Source: Acidovorax sp. A79 | GTDB lineage: Bacteria > Pseudomonadota > Gammaproteobacteria > Burkholderiales > Burkholderiaceae_C | Direction of reading: 5' to 3' | Length of the DNA: 64,000 nucleotides | Assembly (NCBI RefSeq): GCF_041154505.1 | Contig: NZ_AP028672.1 | Coordinates: 2,374,001-2,438,000 of the forward strand | Position numbers and translations under genes: made by a program | Notes under the pieces: generated by a model | What the model saw: only the letters and a program-made list of their open reading frames with translations | Databases searched by the model: none | What the model was told of the DNA's origin: nothing | In this document: piece after piece, positions 18,094-27,389 of the stretch | Position numbering within the stretch: the first letter of the stretch is position 1 | How the letters are laid out: each line of letters begins with the position of its first letter

Positions 18094-18850
18094 GGGCCGC
18101 TCCCTTGCCGAGGTAGGCTTCGATCACGGTCGGGTTCTCGCTGATTTCCTTGGGGGTGCCTTCGGCGATCTTCTGGCCGAAGGACATGACGGTGATGCGG
18201 TCGGAGATCGACATCACCAGCTGCATCACGTGCTCGACCAGGAGCACGGTGATGCCGTCCTTCTGGGCCAGTTCGGTCAGCAGGTGGTCCAGGTTCTCGA
18301 TGTCCCGGTTGCGCAGGCCGGCCGCCGGTTCGTCCAGCAGCAGCAGGCGCGGCTTGAGCGCCAGGGCGCGGGCGATCTCCAGCAGCTTCTGGTGGCCGAA
18401 GTCGAGTTCCTTGGCGCGGGTCTCGCGGTCGTGGGTCAGGCCCACGCGCTCGATGAGGCTGTCCACCAGGTCGCGGATCTCGCCGCCGGGGCGGCGCAGC
18501 AGCCGGCCCAGCGTGTTCGCGCTGTGCGAGTGGCAGCCCAGCAGCACGTTCTCGTACACGCTCAGGTCGCCGAACAGCTCCAGGTTCTGGAAGGTGCGCG
18601 CGATGCCCATGCCGGCCATGCGCGAAGGTGCATGGTGCGTCACGTCCTCGCCGTCCACAACGATGCGGCCTTCGGTCGGCTGGTAGTAGCGGGAGATGCA
18701 GTTGAAGGTGGTGGACTTGCCGGCCCCGTTGGGGCCGATCAGCGCATGGATCGAGCCGCGCGCCACGTCGAACGAGAGGCTGTTCACGGCCACCAGCCCG
18801 CCAAAGCGCACGGTGATGCCGGAGACTTCCAGGAAGGGGCGCGTGCTCAT
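18086..18850 (-). CDS. livG: Branched-chain-type ABC transporter ATPase
   Basis: A 254-residue ATPase with Walker A GPNGAGKST, a degenerate LivG-type signature (LDFGHQKL) and Walker B LLLLDEPAAGL. The ABC-signature position reads FGHQ where most LivG proteins have LSYGQQ; this is a common tolerated variation in the group. Start ATG at 18850 overlaps the livM stop (ATGA). Confidence 0.9.
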
Positions 18851-19800
18851 GCCTGCACCCCCTTGGCGGGCTTGCGTGCCACGCGGCGGTTGCGGTCGGC
18901 GAACAGCCCCTTGGGCATGAACATCATGAACCCCATGAGGATCACGCCATAGATGATTTCCTGCACCGACATGAGCTGGCGCAGCAGCTCGGAGATGAGG
19001 CCGAAGGCAATGGCGCCGGCCACCGCGCCGCGCACCGAGCCCATGCCCCCCACGACGACCATGGTGAGGACCAGGATGGTGGTCTGGAAGCCCAGGCTCT
19101 CCGGGTGGATGAACGAGGTGAACAGCGTGTACATGCCCCCGGCGATGCCCGCGAAGGCCGCCGAGATGGCGAACGCGCTCTGCTTCATGGCCTTGACGTT
19201 GATGCCCATGGCCATCGCGGCCACATCGCTCTCGCGCACGGCCCTGAGCGACGAGCCGTACTGTGAGCGCGCCAGCGCCACGGTGAGCCACAGCATCAGC
19301 CCCGCCAGCACCACCACGAAGGGGTAGGCCTGCAGGTCGTTGGTCAGCCTGTAGCCGAACAGATTGGCCGGATCCATCTTCATGCCGTTGGAGCCGCCCG
19401 TGACGCGCTCCCAGGTGAGGAAGACCCATTGCATCGCCTCGCCGAAGGCGAAGGTGGCCAGGGCCAGGTAGATGTCGCGCATGCGCAGCGCCAGGTAGCC
19501 GATGAGGTAGCCGAGCACGGCCGACAGGGCCCCGCCGGCCAGGACGGACAGCACGAAGGGCGGATGCCATGCCGTGTTGATGATGCCGGCCGTGTAGATG
19601 CCGATGCCGAAGAACGCGGCGTGCGCCAGCGCGAACTGGCCCGATTCGCCGATCACGACGTGCATGCCCAGGGCCAGCACCACGAAGACCATCAGCAGGT
19701 TGACCACGTACAGGACATAGCCCGACACGGCGAAGGGAAGGATCGACAGAACCAGGGCGGCAGCGAGCAATGCCCAGTGATCGCGGGTCATGGTTTTCAT
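18847..19800 (-). CDS. livM: Branched-chain-type ABC transporter permease
   Basis: A 317-residue inner-membrane permease with eight to ten helices and the LivM hallmark SGQFALAHAAFFGIGIYT near residue 50, plus the coupling-helix region RAVRESDVAAMAMGIN. Partner of LivH. ATG at 19800 overlaps the livH stop by 4 bp. Confidence 0.9.
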   Translation of the reverse strand: MKTMTRDHWALLAAALVLSILPFAVSGYVLYVVNLLMVFVVLALGMHVVIGESGQFALAHAAFFGIGIYTAGIINTAWHPPFVLSVLAGGALSAVLGYLIGYLALRMRDIYLALATFAFGEAMQWVFLTWERVTGGSNGMKMDPANLFGYRLTNDLQAYPFVVVLAGLMLWLTVALARSQYGSSLRAVRESDVAAMAMGINVKAMKQSAFAISAAFAGIAGGMYTLFTSFIHPESLGFQTTILVLTMVVVGGMGSVRGAVAGAIAFGLISELLRQLMSVQEIIYGVILMGFMMFMPKGLFADRNRRVARKPAKGVQA

Positions 19801-20699
19801 ACTTTCTTGACTTGGGGCTTGCCGCCCAGGATGCCCTGCGGACGCACGATCAGCGTGACCAGGATGGCCAGGAAGGGCGCGACCACGATGGCGTTGGTGG
19901 AGATGAACAGGCCCACCAGGTTCTCGACGATGCCGATGACGAGGCCGCCCAGCACGGCGCCCGGCAGGCTGGTGAAGCCGCCCACGATGGCCGCCGCGTA
20001 GGCCAGGATCGCGATGTGCGCGATGTCCGGCGTGATGAGGATCTTGGGGGTGATGAGCAGGGCGGCCAGCGCGGACAGCAGGCCCGCCATGGCCCACACC
20101 ATCATGCGGATGCGCGACAGGCGGATACCGACGATCTGCGCGGCGCGCGGGTTCATGCCCACGGCCCGCATCGCCTTGCCGATGCGCGTGTGGTTGAACA
20201 TCAGGTAGATCAGCACCATCGCGGTGAGGGAGGCGACGAAGATCGCCACGTCGAGCCGCGTGAGAAAGGCGTCGCCGATGATCACGGGGTCGTTGGAGAC
20301 CAGGGGCGGCAGCGAGCGCGGCGTGTCGCCCAGCCCGGTCTGGCGCACCAGGCCCTTGAGCATGTAGGCCAGGCCCAGCGTGGCGATCACCAGCTGCGGG
20401 CCCACGCCCTTGGAATGGGTCACCCGCTCCATCACCACCCGCTGGAAGAGCGCCGAGCCCACCGCCACGGCGACCACCGTGACGGGGATGACCACGGCGT
20501 ACGACCAGCCCGCGATCAGCAGCAGGGACAGCGCCACATAGCCGCCGATCATGAAGATCTCGCCCTGGGCGAAGTTCGGCACGTCGGTGGTCTTGAAGAT
20601 CGCGACGATGGCGATGGCCAGCAGCGCATAGACGCTGCCCGTCACCAGGCCGGAAAGGATGCCCTGCTGCAGAAACAGCCAAATCTCACTGAAACTCAT
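19797..20699 (-). CDS. livH: Branched-chain-type ABC transporter permease
   Basis: A 300-residue permease with the LivH signature VYALLAIAIVAIFKTTDVPNF in the first 45 residues (split here over GSVYALLAIAIV and FKTTDVPNFAQGE) and the EAA-like loop RAVGMNPRAAQIVGI. Forms the translocation pore with LivM. It is 54 bp downstream of the binding-protein gene. Confidence 0.9.
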   Translation of the reverse strand: MSFSEIWLFLQQGILSGLVTGSVYALLAIAIVAIFKTTDVPNFAQGEIFMIGGYVALSLLLIAGWSYAVVIPVTVVAVAVGSALFQRVVMERVTHSKGVGPQLVIATLGLAYMLKGLVRQTGLGDTPRSLPPLVSNDPVIIGDAFLTRLDVAIFVASLTAMVLIYLMFNHTRIGKAMRAVGMNPRAAQIVGIRLSRIRMMVWAMAGLLSALAALLITPKILITPDIAHIAILAYAAAIVGGFTSLPGAVLGGLVIGIVENLVGLFISTNAIVVAPFLAILVTLIVRPQGILGGKPQVKKV

Positions 20700-20753
20700 G
20701 GCGATGGAGGGGCGGCCGCACGCGGGCGTGGACCGACCCCTTCTCCTGGTTGG

Positions 20754-21962
20754 TTACTTGGGCTGGTAGGTCCAGAGGCTGCGGTAGGCGCCGGGGACCG
20801 CGGTCATGTTGGTGCCGTCGAACTTCAGGTAGATGGCCGACTTCTGGCCCGCGTGGTCGGTGGGCGTGAGCTCGATCGGGCCGGCCATCACGTTCGACTC
20901 GAACTTGGTCTGCGACAGCGCGGTGAGGAACTTCTCCCGCGTGAGCTGCGGGCCCGCGGCCTTGAGCGCGTTGACCACGGTCATCGCCGACGGGATGCCG
21001 TAGGGCATGTAGGTCTGCGGATAGCCGGGCTTGGCGGCCAGCTCGGGGTAGTAGGCCTTGTACATGTCGTAGACCCACTTGAGCTTGGGGCCGCCGGCCA
21101 CGTCGGCCATCACTTCCTGCAGGTAGACGTTCTTGAACGCATCCTTGCTGCCCACGTTCTCGACCAGCTGCTTGAGGTCGGCCGTGCCGTTGACGGCGAT
21201 CACGATGGGTTTGGTCCAGCCCAGCTCCTGCGCCTTCTTGACCAGCAGGCTCACGGGGCGCGCGTAGGTGGTGATCAGCAGCACGTCGGGGTTGGCGGCG
21301 CGGATCTTGAGCATCGGCGCGGTCACGTCGGTCAGGTTCGGCGCGACCGACTGGACCTGCAGGTCCACCCCGAGCTGCTTGGCCTGGAACTCCGCCGCTT
21401 CGAGGTTCCACCCGCCATAGGCATCGTCGTGGTTGATGTAGCCGATCTTCTTGCCCTTGAGGTGCTCGGCGGCGAACTGCACCATCGAGCCGCCCACCGC
21501 GCGCTGGGAGATGGAGAACGCGCCGTAGATGTACTTCGACGGCGGGTACAGGGCGCCGTCGCCCGACGCGTTGAGCATCACCAGGGGGATCTGCGAGCGT
21601 TCCACGTACTCGCGCGCGCCCACCACGGCGGCAGAGCAGGAGCCCCCGTTGAGCGCGAAGACCTTGTCCTGCTCGGTGAGCTTCTTCACGGCGGCCAGCA
21701 GGTCGTTGGCGTTGCAGCGGTCGTCCTCGACCACCAGTTCGATCTTGCGCCCGTGGATGCCGCCGTCCTTGTTGATCTTGTCGTAGTACATCTTGGCCGC
21801 GTTCATCACGTCGAAGCCGTAGGCCATGGAGTTGCCCGACAGCGGCCCGAACAGGCCGAGCTTGATGGTCTTGTCGGTCAGGCCCGGTTCGGTCTGCGCC
21901 TGCGCGCAGAAGGTGGAAAGTGCGGCCACGCAGGCCACGAGCAAGGACTTGGCTGGTTTCAC
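20754..21962 (-). CDS. Branched-chain-type ABC transporter periplasmic binding protein
   Basis: A 402-residue LivJ/K-type binding protein. Signal peptide with cleavage near CAQAQ|TEPG, then KLGLFGPLSGNSMAYG, the usual first ligand loop. The start is a GTG at 21962 preceded by AAGGAG six bases upstream; there is no in-frame ATG close by. It delivers the operon substrate to LivHMGF. It is the second gene after SDR 3. Confidence 0.9.
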   Translation of the reverse strand: MKPAKSLLVACVAALSTFCAQAQTEPGLTDKTIKLGLFGPLSGNSMAYGFDVMNAAKMYYDKINKDGGIHGRKIELVVEDDRCNANDLLAAVKKLTEQDKVFALNGGSCSAAVVGAREYVERSQIPLVMLNASGDGALYPPSKYIYGAFSISQRAVGGSMVQFAAEHLKGKKIGYINHDDAYGGWNLEAAEFQAKQLGVDLQVQSVAPNLTDVTAPMLKIRAANPDVLLITTYARPVSLLVKKAQELGWTKPIVIAVNGTADLKQLVENVGSKDAFKNVYLQEVMADVAGGPKLKWVYDMYKAYYPELAAKPGYPQTYMPYGIPSAMTVVNALKAAGPQLTREKFLTALSQTKFESNVMAGPIELTPTDHAGQKSAIYLKFDGTNMTAVPGAYRSLWTYQPK

Positions 21963-22012
21963 GAGAGTCTCCTTTTTTTGGGGGGGTGAGGTAACGGGGG
22001 AGCGCAATGGCG

Positions 22013-22864
22013 TCAGGCGGCCGGCTGTGGGGCCGTGTCCTTCTTCTCGAACCCTGGGCGGGGAATCAGGCCCAGCCAGGCCTGCGTCAGGCCGCCGTCG
22101 ACGAGGAATTCCTGGCCGCTGATGTAGCTGGCCCGCTCGCTGGACAGGAACAGCACGGCGCCGGCGATGTCCGAGGGCGTGCTGATGCGGCCGGCGGGCA
22201 CGATCTGTTCGCGCCGCAGGCGCACCGCGGGGTCCGTGTAGATGCCCTCGCTCATGGGCGTGCGGATCATCGCGGGGCTGACCACGTTGCTGCGCACGCC
22301 GTGCGCGCCCAGCTCGACGGCCAGCAGCTGCGACAGCATCTTCACGCCCGCCTTGCTCACGCTGTACGCCCCGCTGTAGGGCTGCGGAATGCTGGCGGAG
22401 ATGGACGCGATGTGGACCATCGAGCCCCCGCCGTGGGCGATCATCTGCCGCCCGAAGGCCTGGGCGCACAGCAGGTAGCCGGTCAGGTTCACCGACAGCA
22501 GCTGGTTCCATTTGTCGACGGCGATGTCCATCAGCGCGTCGGCGTACAGGGCCGCGGCATTGTTGACCAGCAGATCCACCGCGCCCCAGGCCTTTTGCAC
22601 CTGGTCCGCCGCCGCCTGCACGCTGTGCGGGTCGGTCACGTCGCAGGTGATCGGCAGGACCCGGCCCGGGTGCTCGCCCAGTCCGCCGGCGATCTCCGCC
22701 AGGCGCTGTGCATCGCGGTCGAGCAAGGCGACGCGGGCTCCCGCGGCCAGCAGCTGCACGGCGATCTCCAGGCCGATGCCGCCGCCTGCGCCCGTCACCA
22801 CACCGGTGCGGTTTGCCAACCCCAGCCAGCCGCCATCTTCACTTGCAACCCTTGCCATATCCAC
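22013..22864 (-). CDS. Short-chain dehydrogenase/reductase (SDR) 3, first gene of catabolic operon
   Basis: A 283-residue SDR with a ~16-residue N-terminal extension, TGAGGGIG, LLDRD (NAD+-type acidic residue), NNAA, active-site YSVSK and VDGG. The C-terminus carries ~25 extra residues beyond the usual end. GTG at 22864 has an AAGGG Shine-Dalgarno at good spacing; the ATG at 22858 is an alternative. It lies 50 bp downstream of a palindromic operator and heads the operon that runs to the GST at 13474. Confidence 0.85.
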   Translation of the reverse strand: MDMARVASEDGGWLGLANRTGVVTGAGGGIGLEIAVQLLAAGARVALLDRDAQRLAEIAGGLGEHPGRVLPITCDVTDPHSVQAAADQVQKAWGAVDLLVNNAAALYADALMDIAVDKWNQLLSVNLTGYLLCAQAFGRQMIAHGGGSMVHIASISASIPQPYSGAYSVSKAGVKMLSQLLAVELGAHGVRSNVVSPAMIRTPMSEGIYTDPAVRLRREQIVPAGRISTPSDIAGAVLFLSSERASYISGQEFLVDGGLTQAWLGLIPRPGFEKKDTAPQPAA

Positions 22865-22913
22865 GCTCGCCCTTCTTGATCAAAATCACGCATGGTGCGT
22901 GAGCGAGGCAATT

Positions 22914-22923
22914 ATGTATACAT
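22914..22923. promoter_or_regulatory. GntR/FCD operator 1 (ATGTATACAT)
   Basis: A perfect 10-bp palindrome in the intergenic region, 50 bp from the first gene of the catabolic operon. Sites of the form TGTATACA are typical for FCD-type GntR regulators. A second copy sharing ATGTATAC is 63 bp away, i.e. six helical turns. Confidence 0.6.
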
Positions 22924-22976
22924 GACTACTGATTTATCTCAGGGATAACCCGTAAAAAGGCCATTAATGGCAGCAC

Positions 22977-22986
22977 ATGTATACTT
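22977..22986. promoter_or_regulatory. GntR/FCD operator 2 (ATGTATACTT)
   Basis: Shares eight of ten bases with operator 1 and lies 29 bp before the chosen start codon of the GntR gene, fitting autorepression. Its position also argues for the start at 23015, since the alternative start at 22967 would place the operator inside the coding region. Confidence 0.55.
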
Positions 22987-23014
22987 GAAGAAAATTTCTA
23001 CTGGAGCGGCAGGG

Positions 23015-23737
23015 ATGAGAACTTTGGCCCAGGACGTGACCGAGACGCTGCGCAACTGGATCCTCAACGGGGAGATACGGCCCGACGAGCGGCTGGAGGA
23101 AATCCCCCTGGCCGAGAAGCTGGGCGTTTCGCGCACCCCCGTGCGCGCCGCCCTGAGCACCCTGGCCAGCGAGGGGCTGGTCGACCACCAGCCCAAGCGC
23201 GGCTACCTGGTGCGCGGCTTCAACATGGAGGAGATCGTCGCGGCCTACGAGGTGCGCGCGGTGCTCGAAGGCCTGGCCTGCCGCAACGCCGCCATGCGCG
23301 GACTCACGCCCGAACAGGCGCAGCGGCTGCGCGGGGCGCTGGCGGACGGCGACCGCATCCTGGACCTGGGAGAACTGCGGCCCGAAGACCACGAGCCCTA
23401 CCAGCAGATGAACGTGACCATCCACGACACGCTGCTGGAAGCCTCGGGCAACCCCTGGGTCACGCGCTTCGCGGAGCAGGCGCAGAACATTCCCTTCGCC
23501 TCGGACCGCATCATCCTGTGGGACGACCATCCCATCATCCTGCGCTCGCACGGCGACCACCACCGCATCATCGAGGCGGTCATCGCGCGCGACTGTGTGC
23601 GTGCCGAGCAGCTGATGCGCGAGCACGTGTACTACGCAGGGCTGATCCTGCGGCGCAACTACGAGAAGCTGCTCTCGTGCGGGGACGCAGCGCCGGGGGC
23701 CAAGCCACCGGCGCGCCGGGGTGCGCCCAAAGACTGA
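23015..23737 (+). CDS. GntR-family regulator with FCD domain
   Basis: A 240-residue regulator: winged HTH (~10-70, with LGVSRTPVRAALSTLASEGLV) and an FCD effector domain (~80-215) with the metal-binding type pattern (MNVTIHDTLLEASGN, SHGDHHRIIEAV). Such proteins normally repress a divergent catabolic operon and release on binding a carboxylated intermediate. It is divergent from the SDR/ABC transporter operon and flanked by two matched palindromes. An upstream ATG at 22967 is possible but less likely. Confidence 0.88.
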   Translation: MRTLAQDVTETLRNWILNGEIRPDERLEEIPLAEKLGVSRTPVRAALSTLASEGLVDHQPKRGYLVRGFNMEEIVAAYEVRAVLEGLACRNAAMRGLTPEQAQRLRGALADGDRILDLGELRPEDHEPYQQMNVTIHDTLLEASGNPWVTRFAEQAQNIPFASDRIILWDDHPIILRSHGDHHRIIEAVIARDCVRAEQLMREHVYYAGLILRRNYEKLLSCGDAAPGAKPPARRGAPKD

Positions 23738-23755
23738 CCCGGCGACAGGCCAGGC

Positions 23756-23776
23756 GGAACGCCCGAGGGCGGTTCC
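23756..23776. terminator. GC-rich hairpin between convergent genes
   Basis: GGAAC-GCCC and GGGC-G-GTTCC arms separated by two bases, between the convergent ends of the GntR gene and the gene at 23810. There is no T-run on either strand, so terminator function is only plausible. Confidence 0.3.
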
Positions 23777-23809
23777 CGGCCCATGTATCCATGCCGGCAG
23801 GATCGCGGC

Positions 23810-24337
23810 TCAGGCGCGCAGCCAGGCCTGCAGGTGCGGATAGGGCGCAACGCCCGAAGAGGCGGCCTGTGCGGGCGATGCGGCGAGGCCCGCCGACACC
23901 AGCCCGGCAGCGCCCAGATACACGCCCAGCTCGAAGGTCATGCGCAAGCCCTGCGAGTGGCCGTGGTAGCCCCCTTCGTGGAACAGCACGGCCGATGGCA
24001 GCCGCAGATGCTGCAGGGCGGCCCAGGCCCATGCCGTGGCTTCGATCTCGCCGCCGTGCGGCACGGGGGGCAGTTCGGCAAGGGCATCGTCCATGCCCGC
24101 GCGCAGGGCTGCGGGCACCACGGCCAGGTGTCCGGCCTCGTGCAGCAGGTCGCCGGGCCACCGCAGCCGCGCCAGGTCCACCCGCAGGCCGCCGCGCGCG
24201 ATGCGCACGCCGGGCAGGAAGCTGTTGCCGCCGGCAAGCTCGTCCTCGGCCACGTCCAGGCCGATCTCCCGCAGAAAGGCCATGATCTTGCGGGCCAGCG
24301 CGGTGCGCTCTTCCTGTTCCACCCGGTCCTGCTCCAT
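23810..24337 (-). CDS. Uncharacterised HExxH protein, third gene of lipid operon
   Basis: A 175-residue protein of unknown family. It contains HEAGH in LLHEAGHLAVVP (~residue 78), which fits the HExxH zinc-peptidase motif, and a second His-rich stretch FHEGGYHGHSQGL about 65 residues later that could provide further ligands. A weakly hydrophobic, Ala-rich segment follows. There is no signal peptide. It starts 5 bp after the stop of the transporter-acyltransferase gene and is surely co-transcribed with it. Confidence 0.7.
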   Translation of the reverse strand: MEQDRVEQEERTALARKIMAFLREIGLDVAEDELAGGNSFLPGVRIARGGLRVDLARLRWPGDLLHEAGHLAVVPAALRAGMDDALAELPPVPHGGEIEATAWAWAALQHLRLPSAVLFHEGGYHGHSQGLRMTFELGVYLGAAGLVSAGLAASPAQAASSGVAPYPHLQAWLRA

Positions 24338-24342
24338 GGCGG

Positions 24343-26322
24343 TCAGGCTCCGAGCAAGTCCGCCACGCGCGAGCGCAGCAACGAAGGCTGCACGTCCGAC
24401 GGCGCCACGGCGTGCCCCACGTTCAGGCCCACGCGGCTGTAGAAGCCCCTCCGGAAGGGCCGCACCATGGCCCCGCCCTGCTCGATGCGGCTGAAGTACG
24501 AGCCCCACAGATTGGTCAGCGCCATGGGAATGACGGGCGCCTCGATGCCCTCTTCGCGCGCACGCTCGATGATCTTCATGATGCCGCCCTTGAACTCCTG
24601 CAGCTGCCCGTCCTTGGTGATGCCGCCTTCGGGAAAGATGGCCAGCAGGTCGCCTTCGCGCAGCACCTGCGCGGCGCGGTCGAAGGCGGCTTCGTAGGTC
24701 TTGGGGTCTTCCTTGTAGGGCGCGATGGGGATGGCCTTGGCCAGGCGGAACAGCCAGCCGAGCACCGGCACGCGAAAGATGCGGTGGTCCATCACGAAGT
24801 AGATGGGGCGCGGGCTGGCCGCCATGAGCAGCACGGCATCCACAAAGCTCACGTGGTTGCAGGCCAGGATGGCCGCGCCCGTGCTGGGCAGGTTCTCGTC
24901 GCCCTGCACCTTGAAGCGGTAGACGAAACGCGAGGACACCCAGGCCACGAAGCGCAGCAGGTACTCGGGCACCAGCATGAAGATGTAGAACGCCACCACC
25001 GCATTGGCCAGGCCGGTGAACAGGAAGATCTGCGGCACCGTGAAGCCGGCGCCCAGCAAGGCACCCGCGATGAGCGAACTCGCGATCATGAACAGCGCGT
25101 TCAGGATGTTGTTGGCCGCGATGATGCGCGCGCGGTGCGTGGGCTGGCTGCGCATCTGGATCAGCGCGTACATGGGCACGCTGTACAGGCCCGCGAACAG
25201 GCTGAGCAGCGCCAGGTCGAGCATCACGCGCCAGTGCTGGCTCTGCGCGAGAAAGGTGCCAAGGCCCATGATCTCCGCGGGCGGCAGGCTGCGCGCGGCG
25301 AAGTACAGGTCGATGGAGAACACGCTCATGCCGATGGCGCCCAGGGGCACCAGGCCGATCTCGACATGGCGGCGCGAGAGCACCTCGCACAGCAGCGAGC
25401 CGATGCCGATGCCGATGGAGAACACCACCAGCAGCAGCGAGGCCACCTGCTCGTTGCCGTGCAGCACCTCCTTGGCCAGGCTGGGGAACTGGCTCAGGAA
25501 CACCGCGCCGAAGAACCACATCCAGCTGATGCCCAGCAGCGAGCGGAACACCACGATGTTGCCATGCGCGAGCCTGAGGTTGCGCCAGGTCTCGGTGAAG
25601 GGGTTCCAGTTGATCGTGAGCCCCGGGTCGGTGGCCGGCACCGGGGGAATGAACTGCGCCACGGCGCGCCCCGCCAGCGCGGCCACCACGCAGGCCACGG
25701 CCACCGTGGTGTGGCCGATGCCCGGCAGCGCCACCAGCAGGCCCCCCGCCACGTTGCCCAGCAGGATGGCCACGAAGGTTCCCATCTCGACCATGCCGTT
25801 GCCGCCCGTGAGTTCGCGCTCGTTGAGCACCTGCGGCATGTAGGCGAACTTGACCGGCCCGAACAGCGTGGAGTGCACGCCCATGAGGAAGGTGCACAGC
25901 AGCAGGACGGGCACGTTGCCCGCGATGAACCCGAAGGCGGCCACCAGCATGATGGCGATCTCCAGGTTCTTCACGAAGCGGATCATGCGCGTCTTGTCGT
26001 ACTTGTCGGTGAGCTGCCCCGAGGTGGCCGAGAACAGCAGGAACGGCAGGATGAACAGCGCGCCGATCACCAGCCCCGCCATCGCGGGCGGCAGCCACGA
26101 CACGCTGAGCTGGTACGTCACCATCACGGTGAATGCGAACTTGAAGAGGTTGTCGTTGGCGGCGCCGGAGAACTGGGTCCAGAAGAACGGGGCGAAGCGC
26201 CGCTGGCGCAGCAGCGCGAACTGGTTCGGGTCCTCATGCCCATGGCCCGGGCTGCCCGTGTGCTGCACGGAGTGCACGTGGGGCGCCTGGGGCACGCTGG
26301 CTGGGGTGGTCTCGGGGTTCAT
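24343..26322 (-). CDS. Fused lysophospholipid transporter (LplT-like MFS) and 1-acylglycerol-3-phosphate acyltransferase
   Basis: A 659-residue fusion. The first ~440 residues are an MFS transporter with about twelve helices related to LplT (FWTQFSGAANDNLFKFAF at the start). Residues ~450-655 are a PlsC-type acyltransferase with the NHVSFVD (HX4D) and FPEGG motifs. This domain order couples flipping of lysophospholipid across the inner membrane to re-acylation, the job shared by LplT and Aas in E. coli, but without the acyl-ACP synthetase domain. The N-terminal ~30 residues are His/Pro-rich. Start overlaps the upstream gene by 4 bp. Confidence 0.9.
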   Translation of the reverse strand: MNPETTPASVPQAPHVHSVQHTGSPGHGHEDPNQFALLRQRRFAPFFWTQFSGAANDNLFKFAFTVMVTYQLSVSWLPPAMAGLVIGALFILPFLLFSATSGQLTDKYDKTRMIRFVKNLEIAIMLVAAFGFIAGNVPVLLLCTFLMGVHSTLFGPVKFAYMPQVLNERELTGGNGMVEMGTFVAILLGNVAGGLLVALPGIGHTTVAVACVVAALAGRAVAQFIPPVPATDPGLTINWNPFTETWRNLRLAHGNIVVFRSLLGISWMWFFGAVFLSQFPSLAKEVLHGNEQVASLLLVVFSIGIGIGSLLCEVLSRRHVEIGLVPLGAIGMSVFSIDLYFAARSLPPAEIMGLGTFLAQSQHWRVMLDLALLSLFAGLYSVPMYALIQMRSQPTHRARIIAANNILNALFMIASSLIAGALLGAGFTVPQIFLFTGLANAVVAFYIFMLVPEYLLRFVAWVSSRFVYRFKVQGDENLPSTGAAILACNHVSFVDAVLLMAASPRPIYFVMDHRIFRVPVLGWLFRLAKAIPIAPYKEDPKTYEAAFDRAAQVLREGDLLAIFPEGGITKDGQLQEFKGGIMKIIERAREEGIEAPVIPMALTNLWGSYFSRIEQGGAMVRPFRRGFYSRVGLNVGHAVAPSDVQPSLLRSRVADLLGA

Positions 26323-27263
26323 GCGTTTCTCCTCGTGTCCAATGGGTCGGCGGTGGCTGCTGTGTGTGTTGGTATGGCCCGGCGCACCCGGGGCTGGAGG
26401 CCCTGCCCGCGTGCGACACCCATGGTGTGGGCGCCATTCTGCCCGCACATGGCGGCAAATGCGGGGCGCGGTGCGCGGCTGTGGCGCGAAGCCGCCAACG
26501 CATCCAGCGCCATCAGCACCGGCCAGGCAGCGCCAGCCGCCAGCACGTGCTTGAGGCTGTGGCCCGACACCCACTGCGCCGTGGCGTCGAACACGGCATG
26601 GTCGGCCGCCTCGAACAGCTTGGCCACGGCGTACATCGCGATCACGGCGCCCAGGTGCACCGGCAGCGTGCCCGCACGCCGGGGCAGCAGGGCCAGCGCC
26701 AGCACCACCAGCATCCCGCCCAACTGCACCACGGCCCAGGGCAGCAGGTTGCCGGTGGTGGACCACCACAGCACCGCAGCCGGACCCGCCAGCAACACCG
26801 TGCCTGCGGCGGCCCAGCCCGCCCGGGCGCTCACCCGGCCACCCGCCGCCAGGCCCAGCAGGCCCGCGAAAGGCAGCACCATGCCCAGCCGGTCCCACAG
26901 CAGGCCCGCATCGTCGGGCACCGCGTGGTACAGGCCGGAGCCCACGGCCGTGCACACCAGGCCCGCGAAGAACAGGGCCGCGAAGACCCGGGAGGCCGCA
27001 TCCATGGCCGGGCGCTCCACGCGCCGCAGCCACCGCAGCCCCGACAGGCCGGCGGCGGCGAATGGCAGGTTGCTCAGGACATCCAGCGCGCAAGGGATGC
27101 CCCACAGCGCGCGCTGGTCCGCAAAGGCATGCTGGTGGGTGCTGGCCGGCAGCGCCGGGCCCAGGCACGCCAGCCCCAGCAGCAGCACGGCGAGGCCCAG
27201 CAGGGCCCCCTCGGCGCGCGACGGGCCGGGGCGATGGCGAAAGGGAGCGGGAAGAACGGTCAT
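26319..27263 (-). CDS. Ceramidase/CREST-superfamily-like membrane hydrolase
   Basis: A 314-residue integral membrane protein with about seven helices. SNLPFAAAG (~64), SGLYHAVPDD...D (~110) and a late SLKHVLAA (~240) give the S-H-D-H-type metal site pattern of the alkaline ceramidase/CREST superfamily. The substrate in bacteria is unknown; a lipid amide or ester is likely. The last ~60 residues are unstructured. It is the first gene of the operon with the transporter-acyltransferase fusion. Confidence 0.7.
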   Translation of the reverse strand: MTVLPAPFRHRPGPSRAEGALLGLAVLLLGLACLGPALPASTHQHAFADQRALWGIPCALDVLSNLPFAAAGLSGLRWLRRVERPAMDAASRVFAALFFAGLVCTAVGSGLYHAVPDDAGLLWDRLGMVLPFAGLLGLAAGGRVSARAGWAAAGTVLLAGPAAVLWWSTTGNLLPWAVVQLGGMLVVLALALLPRRAGTLPVHLGAVIAMYAVAKLFEAADHAVFDATAQWVSGHSLKHVLAAGAAWPVLMALDALAASRHSRAPRPAFAAMCGQNGAHTMGVARGQGLQPRVRRAIPTHTAATADPLDTRRNA

Positions 27264-27368
27264 GGTCGTCGTGTCCGTGGGCAGGTGGTGGATCGATGCC
27301 GCGCAGTGTCTTCAGCCCAACGGCCCCGGGCTGCGAAAAGTCGCACGGAGGGCCACCCGGAGCACCCT

Positions 27369-27389
27369 GGGTACCGATAATCGATACCC
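27369..27389. promoter_or_regulatory. Operator overlapping -10 box, immediately before an XRE gene
   Basis: Two 10-bp arms, GGGTACCGAT and ATCGATACCC, around a central A (9 of 10 positions pair) end exactly at the base before the ATG at 27390. A -10-like GATAAT lies inside at 27376-27381, so transcription would begin at about 27388-27390. Confidence 0.6.

Noticed and set aside
19770..21989. A 739-codon plus-strand open frame antisense to livH and the binding-protein gene
   Set aside because: Same shadow composition; the livH and binding-protein motifs on the other strand are unambiguous.
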